Position numbers and translations under genes: made by a program
Assembly: GCA_036675265.1 (NCBI GenBank)
Contig: JAKFFJ010000078.1
Span: 1-13,737 of the forward strand
Length of the DNA: 13,737 bases
Direction of reading: 5' to 3'
Origin: CAMPJU01 sp036675265
GTDB taxonomy: Bacteria; Pseudomonadota; Gammaproteobacteria; Xanthomonadales; Xanthomonadaceae
Shown: positions 5,651-12,392 of the stretch, piece after piece
How positions within the stretch are numbered: position 1 is the stretch's first letter
How the letters are laid out: each line of letters opens with the position of its first letter
The notes under the pieces: model-generated
The model's input: the letters and a program-made list of their open reading frames with translations, nothing else
What the model was told of the DNA's origin: nothing
Database searches by the model: none

Positions 5651-6936
5651 GCCCCTTGACTCGCGTCATCGGCCAGCAGCGCACGCACCGCGGTGCGGTA
5701 GCGCGCGGCGATCGCATCGCGGTCACGATGGCGGCCATCCTCCACCACGCGCTGCCCCGCAACCTCGACCGCACGCACCAGGTTGCGGTTGCCGCTGAAG
5801 ATCCAGCGGTCCACCAGGTCGACCACGGTCGCACCCGCGAACTGCGGCGCGTCCAGGTCCAGTTCGATCACGTCGTCGTCCGCCGGCTGCCCGGTGGCCC
5901 GCGCCGCGCTCGACACCACGTCGCACAACAGGGTCTCGCCGACGCTCGGCGACCCCGGCTGGACCGCGATGTTGCGATGCCGGGTGTCCAGCCGCTGGCC
6001 ATACTCCAGCCAGCGCAGTTCCTCCACCGGCGAGACGGACACATGCGAGTCCGAGCCGATGCCCCAATGGCCGCCGGCATCCAGATACGCACGCAACGGG
6101 AACAGGCCGTCACCCAGGTTGGCCTCGGTGGTCGGGCACACGGCGACCGTCGCGCCGGTCGCCGCGATCCCGCGGACTTCGTCGCCCGTCAGGTGCGTGG
6201 CATGCACCAGCGTCCAGCGCCTGTCGACCGGCGCATTCAGCAGCAGCCATTCGACGGGGCGCGCACCGCGCAACGCGACGCAGTCCTGCACCTCGCCGAT
6301 CTGCTCGGCGATGTGCACGTGGACGGGCATGTCGTCCGGCAGCACCTCGAGCAGGTCGCGCATCGGCTCGTGCGGCACTGCGCGCAGGCTGTGCAGCGCG
6401 CACCCGATCCGCAGCGTGTCGCCTTCCTCCGCGCGCAGCAGGTCCAGCAATCGCACGAACCCTTCGACGTCGTGCCCGAACCGGCGCTGCCGCGGCGTCA
6501 GCGGCCGTCCGTCGAAGCCGCCGGTCATGTACAGCACCGGCAGCAGCGTCAGCCGGATGCCGGTGTCGCGCGCGGCGCGGATGAGCGCGCGCGACATCGC
6601 CGCGGGATCGTCGTAGGGCGTGCCGTCCGGCGCATGGTGCAGGTAGTGGAATTCGCAGACGCTGCCGTAGCCGGCCTCGAGCATCTCGACGTACAGCTGC
6701 GATGCCACCGCATGCAGCCGGTCCGGATCGAAGCGGCCGGCCATCCGGTACATCGTCTCTCGCCAGGTCCAGAACGAATCCTTCGGGTCGCTCTGCCGTT
6801 CGGCCATGCCGGCCATCGCCCGCTGGAACGCGTGCGAGTGCAGGTTGGCGATGGCGGGAACCAGCCGCGCGCCCGGCGTGGCGCCGGGGGCATCGACCCA
6901 ACCGGCGGCGGTCCACTTGCGGGCGAGGGCTGGCAT
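5626..6936 (-). CDS. hutF: Formimidoylglutamate deiminase
   Basis: HutF hydrolyses N-formimino-L-glutamate to N-formylglutamate and ammonia in the five-enzyme histidine pathway; HutG then yields glutamate and formate. It belongs to the amidohydrolase superfamily. Metal and catalytic residues are visible: NLHSHAFQRAM (H33, H35), HVHIAEQ (H206, H208), LVHATHL (H245, H248) and GIGSDSHVS (D296). Family hallmarks such as SFWTWRETMYRMA, FHYLHH and STEANLGDG-like TTEANLGDG are present. The 436 residues are slightly short: the first metal pair comes about 20 residues earlier than in Pseudomonas-type HutF, so part of the N-terminal beta-sandwich is missing or reduced. The C-terminus ends in repeat-encoded FPPSRE. 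The ATG at 6936 follows TAGAAT by six bases, with no ribosome site. Confidence 0.95.
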   Translation of the reverse strand: MPALARKWTAAGWVDAPGATPGARLVPAIANLHSHAFQRAMAGMAERQSDPKDSFWTWRETMYRMAGRFDPDRLHAVASQLYVEMLEAGYGSVCEFHYLHHAPDGTPYDDPAAMSRALIRAARDTGIRLTLLPVLYMTGGFDGRPLTPRQRRFGHDVEGFVRLLDLLRAEEGDTLRIGCALHSLRAVPHEPMRDLLEVLPDDMPVHVHIAEQIGEVQDCVALRGARPVEWLLLNAPVDRRWTLVHATHLTGDEVRGIAATGATVAVCPTTEANLGDGLFPLRAYLDAGGHWGIGSDSHVSVSPVEELRWLEYGQRLDTRHRNIAVQPGSPSVGETLLCDVVSSAARATGQPADDDVIELDLDAPQFAGATVVDLVDRWIFSGNRNLVRAVEVAGQRVVEDGRHRDRDAIAARYRTAVRALLADDASQGAGFPPSRE

Positions 6937-6972
6937 CGGGCGATTCTAGCGGTCGCCCGCTACCATGGCTGC
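6937..6972. promoter_or_regulatory. Symmetric divergent hutF-hutI promoter with central palindrome
   Basis: The 36 bases between the two start codons hold a -10 for hutF (TAGAAT, minus strand, 6943-6948), a -10 for hutI (TACCAT, 6961-6966) and, between them, the inverted repeat TAGCGG-TCGC-CCGCTA (6947-6962). Each -10 ends exactly six bases from its ATG, and everything is centred on 6954.5. Each promoter's -35 region must lie over the other gene's start. A dimeric regulator on the palindrome would block both promoters at once. The sequence does not resemble the AT-rich HutC operators I know of. Confidence 0.55.
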
Positions 6973-8193
6973 ATGAACGAAACGGGTTGGGATGGCCTCA
7001 TCGTCGGGGCCTCGCTGGCGACGCTGGACGGGCCGGGCTACGGCACCGTCGAGGACGGCGCGCTCGGCTGGAAGGACAGCGAGCTGGTGTTCGTCGGCGC
7101 GCGCGCGGCATTGCCCGGCGCGCCCGAAACCCTCGCCCGTGAAGTCCTGCAAGCAGACGGTGGATGGATCACCCCGGGCCTCGTCGACTGCCACACGCAC
7201 CTGGTCTTCGCCGGCGACCGCGCGGGCGAATTCGAGCAGCGCCTGCAGGGCGCGAGTTACGAGGACATCGCGCGGGCCGGTGGCGGGATCCTGTCGACCG
7301 TGCGCGCGGTGCGCGCCGCCGACGAGGACGCGCTCTTCGCGCAGTCGCTGCCCCGCGCGCAGGCGCTGGTGGCCGACGGCGCCACCACGCTCGAGATCAA
7401 GTCCGGCTACGGCCTGGACCTCGCCAGCGAACGCAAGATGCTGCGCGTGGCCCGCCGCATCGGTGACACGCTGGGCATCACCGTCCGAACGACGTTCCTG
7501 GCCGCGCACGCCTTGCCACCCGAATTCGAAGGCCGGCAGGACGCCTACGTCGACGCGGTGGTCGAGTGGTTGCCGGTGCTGCACGGCGAAGGCCTGGTCG
7601 ACGCCGTCGACGCCTTCTGCGAAGGCATCGGGTTCAGCCCCGCGCAGGTGCGCCGCGTGTTCGAGGCGGCGCGCGCGCTGGGCGTGCCGGTGAAGCTGCA
7701 CGCCGACCAGCTGAGCAACCTGGGGGGCGCCGGCCTGGTGGCCGAATTCGACGGGTTGTCGGCCGACCATGTCGAACACACCGGCGACGACGGCGTGCGT
7801 GCGATGGCCGCGTCGGGCGCGGTGGCCGTCCTGCTACCGGGCGCGTTCCACGTGCTGCGCGAAACGCAGTTGCCGCCCCTGCAGGCGTTCCGGGCGCACG
7901 GCGTGCCGATGGCGGTGGCCACCGACTGCAACCCCGGCACGTCGCCGTTGCTGTCGCTGCGCCAGGCGATGCAGCTGGCGTGCACCCATTTCAGGTTGAC
8001 GCCCGAAGAGGCGCTGCGCGGTGCGGCCACCCATGCGGCCCGCGCACTGGGCTTGCCGGACCGCGGCGCGTTGCGCGTCGGGATGCGCGCGGACTTCGTG
8101 CACTGGAACGTGGGGCAGCCGGCGGAGCTGTGCTACTGGCTCGGTGGGCGACTGGCCCGCGCGGTGTACGCGTCGGGCCATCGGGTGGCCTGA
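6973..8193 (+). CDS. hutI: Imidazolonepropionase
   Basis: HutI hydrolyses 4-imidazolone-5-propionate to N-formimino-L-glutamate, the substrate of the divergent hutF product. The 406-residue protein is full length for the family and shows the metal-binding amidohydrolase motifs: PGLVDCHTHLVFAGDR (H74, H76), TTLEIKSGYGLDL, KLHADQLSN (H243), SADHVEHT (H266) and ATDCNPGTSP (D318). The open frame continues far upstream through the antisense of hutF, but homology starts at the ATG at 6973, which follows TACCAT by six bases with no Shine-Dalgarno sequence. The gene is followed by a strong hairpin terminator, so it appears monocistronic. Confidence 0.97.
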   Translation: MNETGWDGLIVGASLATLDGPGYGTVEDGALGWKDSELVFVGARAALPGAPETLAREVLQADGGWITPGLVDCHTHLVFAGDRAGEFEQRLQGASYEDIARAGGGILSTVRAVRAADEDALFAQSLPRAQALVADGATTLEIKSGYGLDLASERKMLRVARRIGDTLGITVRTTFLAAHALPPEFEGRQDAYVDAVVEWLPVLHGEGLVDAVDAFCEGIGFSPAQVRRVFEAARALGVPVKLHADQLSNLGGAGLVAEFDGLSADHVEHTGDDGVRAMAASGAVAVLLPGAFHVLRETQLPPLQAFRAHGVPMAVATDCNPGTSPLLSLRQAMQLACTHFRLTPEEALRGAATHAARALGLPDRGALRVGMRADFVHWNVGQPAELCYWLGGRLARAVYASGHRVA

Positions 8194-8205
8194 CCGCCCA
8201 ACGCA

Positions 8206-8229
8206 AAAGCCCCGCCTGGGCGGGGCTTT
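8206..8229. terminator. Intrinsic terminator, bidirectional
   Basis: AAAGCCCCGCC, a TG loop and GGCGGGGCTTT form an 11-bp perfect stem 12 bases after the hutI stop. T-runs on both strands suit termination of hutI (+) and of the bTHX gene (-), whose stop is 24 bases away. Confidence 0.85.
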
Positions 8230-8252
8230 CGAGACACACGCCGGAAGGCAAA

Positions 8253-8447
8253 TCAGCCCTTGGCGACGACCTTCTTCGCGGCGGCCTTCTTTGCCGGCGC
8301 CTTGGTGACGGTCTTGGTGGTCCTGGTGGCCTTCTTCGCGACCGGGGCGCTGGCGGCGCCGGTGGTCTTGCTCGTGGCCTTGCGCGCGTTGCCGTAGCTG
8401 CTGTTGTAGCGCTTGCCCTTGGCGGTCTTGCGGTCGCCCTTGCCCAT
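8253..8447 (-). CDS. 30S ribosomal protein bTHX with an Ala/Lys-rich tail
   Basis: The first 23 residues, MGKGDRKTAKGKRYNSSYGN plus ARK, match the bTHX (Thx/S31e) family, a tiny basic protein lodged in the head of the 30S subunit. Thermus Thx is about 26 residues. Here the protein is 64 residues because a low-complexity tail (24-64) follows, rich in Ala, Lys, Thr and Val with PAKKAAAKKVVAKG at the end, resembling histone-H1-like tails. The start is set by AGGAG (minus strand, 8456-8460) eight bases upstream and by the MGKGD motif. A TAAAAT -10 candidate lies at 8501-8506. The longer frame opposite merC and the receptor gene is not used. The gene is monocistronic, between the hutI terminator and the merC end. 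Confidence 0.9.
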   Translation of the reverse strand: MGKGDRKTAKGKRYNSSYGNARKATSKTTGAASAPVAKKATRTTKTVTKAPAKKAAAKKVVAKG

Positions 8448-8500
8448 CGTTGCTGCTCCTGAGTTTCGCTGCAATCCGCGCGGGTGCGCGTAAGCAGCCG

Positions 8501-8506
8501 ATTTTA
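8501..8506 (-). promoter_or_regulatory. -10 element TAAAAT for the bTHX gene
   Basis: TAAAAT on the minus strand stands out in GC-rich sequence and gives a leader of about 46 bases containing the AGGAG site at 8456-8460 and a small GC-rich inverted repeat. The -35 would fall at the end of the merC-like gene and is not obvious. Confidence 0.5.
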
Positions 8507-8511
8507 GCAAG

Positions 8512-8530
8512 AAAAGCCCTAGCGGGCCTT
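8512..8530 (-). terminator. Candidate terminator overlapping the MerC-gene stop
   Basis: On the minus strand AAGGCCC, loop GCTA, GGGCTTT pairs over 7 bp with one G-U wobble and runs into TTTTC. The TAG stop of the MerC-domain gene (8519-8521) lies at the loop. The stem is short, so strength is doubtful. Confidence 0.4.
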
Positions 8531-8926
8531 CGCGGCGTGGGTCAGGCGCAGGTTCGCCAGGTGCGCCGCCGCCAGCAGCAGGCCACCGACCACCATCACC
8601 GCCAGGTGGCCCAGCGTGTGGTCGTGCAGCGCGGTGAACGACCCCAGCCACACCAGCACGAGCGCAGGCACCAGCAGCGCCCACGCATGGAACGCCCGGT
8701 GCCGGCGATAGCCCAGTGCGAGGGTGGTCGCGGCGAGCAGCGATGCGAACACGACGAAGGCCTGGTCGAAGTCGACCCAGCCGCCAAAGGTCAGCCCCAG
8801 CGTGGGCGCCAGGCCGATCAGCACCGGCAGCAGCGCGCAGTGCACGGCGCAGACGGCCGCCGCACCCATCCCGACGCGGTCGGCGGTCGCGAGCCGGTCG
8901 GGACCGGGTTGGCGGTTCTGTGACAT
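8519..8926 (-). CDS. MerC-domain membrane protein, probably Zur-controlled
   Basis: This 135-residue inner-membrane protein has about four hydrophobic segments (roughly residues 20-45, 54-72, 80-98, 107-124). Its first carries a MerC-family CAVHCALLP motif, with C26 and C30 as the likely metal pair; a histidine-rich turn (HDHTLGH, 101-107) follows. MerC proteins of mercury operons carry Hg(II) into the cell, but there is no merR, merA or merP here. It diverges from a ZnuD-like receptor gene across a Zur-box palindrome, so a role in zinc uptake or handling is more likely; this is inference. The start is uncertain: ATG at 8926 is chosen, but an in-frame ATG at 8953 lies eight bases after a TATAAT and would add nine residues in a nearly leaderless transcript. 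Confidence 0.85.
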   Translation of the reverse strand: MSQNRQPGPDRLATADRVGMGAAAVCAVHCALLPVLIGLAPTLGLTFGGWVDFDQAFVVFASLLAATTLALGYRRHRAFHAWALLVPALVLVWLGSFTALHDHTLGHLAVMVVGGLLLAAAHLANLRLTHAAKAR

Positions 8927-8956
8927 GGCGATGGTCCGCGGGTGGCTGCCCATAGT

Positions 8957-8974
8957 GAAACATTATAACATTTC
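8957..8974. promoter_or_regulatory. Zur box between the MerC and TonB-receptor genes
   Basis: GAAACATTATAACATTTC is an AT-rich near-palindrome in otherwise GC-rich DNA and closely matches the gamma-proteobacterial Zur operator pattern (GAAATGTTATA-type half sites). It overlaps TATAAC (8964-8969) facing the receptor and TATAAT (minus strand, 8962-8967) facing the MerC gene. Bound Zn-Zur should therefore silence both genes together. A Zur protein is encoded 3.4 kb away at 12371-12853. Confidence 0.85.
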
Positions 8975-8979
8975 GCCCC

Positions 8980-11052
8980 ATGAAACCTGCCCTCACTGTC
9001 CTGGCCGCCCTCCTCCCCCTCCTGGCCTGCGGCACGGCACAGGCCACCGGCGCCGCCCAGGACGAGCGCCACGATCCGGCCGTCGACCTCGACCCGGTCG
9101 TCGTCCGCGCCACGCCGCTCACGCTCACTGCCGAGGACCTGGCCATGCCGGTCGAGGTGCTGTCGGGTGCCGAGCTCGACAAGGCCAAGGCGGGCACGCT
9201 GGGGGACACCGTCGACGGCCTGCCGGGTGTCCAGTCGTCCTGGTTCGGTCCGGGCGTGGGCCGGCCGATCCTGCGCGGCATGGACGGCCCGCGCGTGCGC
9301 GTGCTGAGCGACGGCCTGGGCAGTGGGGACGCTTCGACCACCAGCGCCGACCACGCGGTCAGCGTCGAGCCGTTCCTGGCCGACCAGGTCGAAGTGCTGA
9401 AGGGTCCCGCGACATTGCTCTACGGCAGCGGCGCCATCGGGGGCGCGGTCAACGTCATCGACGGGCGGGTGCCCGACGCGGTCACGGACGAGCCGATCGA
9501 AGGACGGGCCGAACTGCGCGGCGGCACGGTCAACGACGAACGGACCGCGATGGGCCGCATCGACGCGACGGCCGCGAACGGCCACCTGGTCCTGCACGCC
9601 GACGCGTTGCATCGCGAAACCGGCGACCAGGAGATCCCGGGTTTCGCCGAGCGCGATCCGCACGACGGCGAAGCGCCCGGCGTGCTGCCCAACAGCGCGC
9701 TGCGCACCGACAGCGCGGCGCTCGGCGCCTCCTGGGTGACCGATCGCGGCTTCCTCGGCGGCGCCTGGTCGCTGTATTCGAGCCGCTACGGCGTCCCGGG
9801 GCATGCGCCGCTGGAAGAGGAAGACGGACACGGCGGGGAGGAAGCAGCCGGGGAAGGCCACGGCGACGTCCGCATCGTGCTCGACCAGCGGCGCGGCGAA
9901 GTGCGGGGCGGCGTCGACGACGTCGGCCCGTTCGACACGCTGCGCCTGAAGGCCGCACGCACGGCCTACACCCATACCGAGTTCGAAGGCGATGCCGTCG
10001 GCACGGTGTTCGACAACACATCGATGGAGGGCCGCCTCGAGCTGGTCCATGCGCCGCTGGCAGGTTGGCGCGGTGCGTTCGGCGTGCAGTGGAGCACGCG
10101 CGATTTCGTCGCCATCGGCGAGGAAGCGTTCGTCCCCGGCTCGCAGGGCCGCGACACCGGCGTGTTCTGGATCGGCGAGCGCGCGTTCCCCGCTGGCGAC
10201 CACGGCCGGTTCAAGCTGGAAGCCGGCGCACGCCTGGATCGCAACGCCGTCGAAGTGGACACCGCCGAGGCCGGTCCCGACCGCGACTTCTCCATGGCCA
10301 GCGCGTCGGCCGCGCTGCACTGGGAGGCGAACGAATCCTTCCACGCCACGCTGGGCCTGGACCGCGCGCAACGCGCGCCCACCGCGGAGGCGTTGTATTC
10401 CGATGGCCCGCACGTGGCCACCGGCAGTTACGAACGCGGCGATTCCACGCTGGACGAGGAAACGGCGACCCGCGTCGAGCTCGGCGCGCACTGGCACGGC
10501 GAGCGCGTGCAGGTCGACGGTGCGCTGTACCGCGTCGACTTCGATGATTTCCTGTACCTGGCAGCCACCGGCACGGCGTTCGACCACCTGCCCGTCCGCC
10601 AGTGGCGGCAGGCGGATGCGCGCTTCACCGGCATCGAGGCGGAAGCCGAAGTGGTGCTGTCCGACAGCGACCGTGGCGTGTGGACGGCGCGCGTCTTCGG
10701 CGATCGCGTCCGCGCGGAACTGGACGCGGGCGGCTACCTGCCGCGCATCGCGCCGGCGCGCCTGGGCGCCGGCCTGGACTGGGAGCACGGCCCCTGGCGG
10801 GCTTCGCTGGACGCCACCCGCACGTTCCGCCAGGACGAAGTCGCCGAAGGCGAGAGCGCCACGCCGGGCTACACGCTGGTGGATGCCCACCTGGCGTGGC
10901 ACCACGACACCGACGCGGGCAACGCGTGGGAAGTCTTCCTCGACGCCAGCAACCTCCTGGACGAGGAAGCCCGCCCCCACGTCTCCTTCCTCAAGGACGT
11001 TGCCCCCCTGCCCGGCCGCGGCATCGCCTTCGGCCTCAGAGCGTTCTTCTAA
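8980..11052 (+). CDS. TonB-dependent outer-membrane receptor, ZnuD-like zinc importer
   Basis: This 690-residue protein has a signal peptide (residues 1-23, ending near AQA), a TonB-box-like DPVVVRATP (38-46), a plug domain (about 55-165: ELDKAKAGTLGDTVDGLPGVQ, RPILRGMDGPRVRVLSDG, QVEVLKGPATLLYGSGAIGGAVNVIDGR) and a 22-strand-type barrel ending in the aromatic C-terminus LRAFF. A His/Asp/Glu-rich external loop around residues 277-298 (PLEEEDGHGGEE, EGHGDVR) is a feature of ZnuD-type zinc receptors. It lies directly behind a Zur box and diverges from a MerC-domain gene. It should import zinc or a zinc complex with TonB-ExbBD energy. TBDT family membership is certain; zinc as substrate is inferred from loop, operator and neighbours. 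A MITE-like inverted repeat starts just after the stop. Confidence 0.92.
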   Translation: MKPALTVLAALLPLLACGTAQATGAAQDERHDPAVDLDPVVVRATPLTLTAEDLAMPVEVLSGAELDKAKAGTLGDTVDGLPGVQSSWFGPGVGRPILRGMDGPRVRVLSDGLGSGDASTTSADHAVSVEPFLADQVEVLKGPATLLYGSGAIGGAVNVIDGRVPDAVTDEPIEGRAELRGGTVNDERTAMGRIDATAANGHLVLHADALHRETGDQEIPGFAERDPHDGEAPGVLPNSALRTDSAALGASWVTDRGFLGGAWSLYSSRYGVPGHAPLEEEDGHGGEEAAGEGHGDVRIVLDQRRGEVRGGVDDVGPFDTLRLKAARTAYTHTEFEGDAVGTVFDNTSMEGRLELVHAPLAGWRGAFGVQWSTRDFVAIGEEAFVPGSQGRDTGVFWIGERAFPAGDHGRFKLEAGARLDRNAVEVDTAEAGPDRDFSMASASAALHWEANESFHATLGLDRAQRAPTAEALYSDGPHVATGSYERGDSTLDEETATRVELGAHWHGERVQVDGALYRVDFDDFLYLAATGTAFDHLPVRQWRQADARFTGIEAEAEVVLSDSDRGVWTARVFGDRVRAELDAGGYLPRIAPARLGAGLDWEHGPWRASLDATRTFRQDEVAEGESATPGYTLVDAHLAWHHDTDAGNAWEVFLDASNLLDEEARPHVSFLKDVAPLPGRGIAFGLRAFF

Positions 11053-11053
11053 A

Positions 11054-11163
11054 AGCTATTAGCCACAGATTTCACAGATGACACTGATCAAGCAAAAGCT
11101 CTTTCAAAGATTCCGCTCTTGCCCTATCTGTGTCCAACTGTGAAATCCGTGGCCAAAAAAGCT
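11054..11163. repeat. MITE-like imperfect inverted repeat
   Basis: The left arm (11054-11088) contains GCCACAGATTTCACAG followed by ATGACACTGAT. The right arm (11124-11163), read in reverse complement, gives GGCCACGGATTTCACAG and then TTGGACACAGAT. The arms are about 35 bases, with AGCT at both ends, and enclose some 35 bases. Base composition is far lower in GC than in the flanking genes. It fills the whole gap between two converging genes. Elements with this CCACAGATT core are widespread in bacterial genomes; no coding frame is seen in it. It may also act as a large hairpin terminator. Confidence 0.8.
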
Positions 11164-11165
11164 CT

Positions 11166-12392
11166 TCAGTCGCGTTCCTGCGACTCGGGGTCTTCTTCGA
11201 TGTCGTCGCCGTCTTCGGGGGCGACTTCGGCTTCGTGCACGGCTTCGGCTTCGCTGGTCGGGTCGCCGAGGTGGAACAGGGCGAAGCCCGGCAGCACCTG
11301 GCGGTTCTGCGACATGCCCAGCACGTGGCCGGCCGACGGCGCGCGGACCTCGACTTCGCGGTCGCGCAACGGATCGATCACGCGCCCGAGCAACTGGCCC
11401 TTGGCGACCACGTCGCCCAGCGACACCGCCGACAGCAGCAGGCCCGGCGTGTCCGCGCGGATCCAGCGCGACGCGTAGAACACCGCCTGAGGCACCTGCT
11501 CGACCGCCACGCCGGTCTCGATCATCCCCAGGCGCTGCATCAACCGCTCGATCGCCGCGACCGCGATGTCGATCACCGGCGGCTGCAGCACGCCCGGCGC
11601 GCCCACCTCGAACGTCGCGGCCGCCACGCCGGCATCGCTCGCCGCGCGGCGCAGCATGCCCTGCTGGCCGGGGCTGTGCAGCACCACCGTCTCGCCGAAG
11701 CCGCGCGCGAGTTCCAGCGACGGCACCGAGCGCAGGTCGGCGCGCACCTGCGGCAGGTTGTCGCGGTCGAAGGACCCCGTGTGGAAATCCACCAGCGCGT
11801 CGCAGTGGCGGACGATGCCCCGGAACAGCGCATCGGCCGTGCGCGCGGCCGCGCTGCCGCGCGGGCTGCCGGGGAACGCGCGATTGAGGTCGCGCCGGTC
11901 GGGCAGGTAGCGGGAGCCGCGTGCGTACCCGCCGAGGTTCACCACCGGTACCGCGACCAGCGTCCCGGCGAGCGTGGCCGGATCGGTGCGCTCCAGCACG
12001 CGCCGGACGCTCTGGATGCCGTTGAGTTCGTCGCCGTGCACCGCCGCGAACAGGCACAGCACCATCCCGTCGCGGGTGCCATGGACGATGGACACGGGCA
12101 GGCCCTGCCCGGTGCCGTCGCCGCCGATCCCGTCCCAGGCCACGTCCTTGCGGCTGCCCGGCTCGAGCGTCTCGCCGATGAGTTCGAACGGTTCGGGCGG
12201 CGGCGGTGTCGCGTCCTGCAGGACCGGTGCCATGCACACGACCATGCCGTTCTGGGCCGTCACGCAGACCGACGTGGACGCGGGCGCTTCCGTGGGCGGC
12301 GGCGCGGCGTCGGGCACCTGCGCGCGGGCGGGCGCCAGGCAGCACGCGCCCAGCAGGCAGGCCGACAGGCTCAGCCGCTGCAGCGCGCGCAC
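11166..12392 (-). CDS. Secreted succinylglutamate desuccinylase/aspartoacylase-like zinc hydrolase (M14 type)
   Basis: This 408-residue protein has the AstE/AspA-type zinc carboxypeptidase core. HGDE gives zinc ligands H119 and E122, RRDLNRAFPG (166-175) holds the conserved Asn-Arg, DFHTG gives the third ligand H204, and FEVGAPG places the likely catalytic E262. A C-terminal beta-barrel (about 310-375) and a very acidic tail (380-408) follow. An N-terminal signal peptide is clear; cleavage after ARA (residue 24) or lipidation at LGAC (Cys17) are both possible. A Pro-rich linker with two cysteines (C43, C53) precedes the core. The substrate is unknown; an N-acyl amino acid or peptide in the periplasm fits. 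The gene overlaps the end of zur by 22 bases, so the two are co-transcribed. Family is sure, reaction is not. Confidence 0.88.
   Translation of the reverse strand: MRALQRLSLSACLLGACCLAPARAQVPDAAPPPTEAPASTSVCVTAQNGMVVCMAPVLQDATPPPPEPFELIGETLEPGSRKDVAWDGIGGDGTGQGLPVSIVHGTRDGMVLCLFAAVHGDELNGIQSVRRVLERTDPATLAGTLVAVPVVNLGGYARGSRYLPDRRDLNRAFPGSPRGSAAARTADALFRGIVRHCDALVDFHTGSFDRDNLPQVRADLRSVPSLELARGFGETVVLHSPGQQGMLRRAASDAGVAAATFEVGAPGVLQPPVIDIAVAAIERLMQRLGMIETGVAVEQVPQAVFYASRWIRADTPGLLLSAVSLGDVVAKGQLLGRVIDPLRDREVEVRAPSAGHVLGMSQNRQVLPGFALFHLGDPTSEAEAVHEAEVAPEDGDDIEEDPESQERD

Noticed and set aside
8253..8447. A histone H1-like or HU-like DNA-binding protein
   Set aside because: The N-terminal MGKGDRKTAKGKRYNSSYGN is the bTHX signature; only the tail is histone-like.
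8519..8953. A mercury-resistance operon
   Set aside because: Only a MerC-domain protein is present; there is no merR, merT, merP or merA, and the control region is a Zur box.
8818..10980. A 720-codon open frame antisense to the TonB-receptor gene
   Set aside because: High GC keeps this frame open; its translation is Arg/Ala/Gly-rich low-information sequence with no motif, while the plus strand encodes an intact receptor.
8910..11310. The shared peptide MSQNRQ in the MerC-like N-terminus and in the secreted hydrolase (about 11280-11320), with near-identical DNA
   Set aside because: The match is only about 16 bases and does not extend either way, so it is most likely chance.
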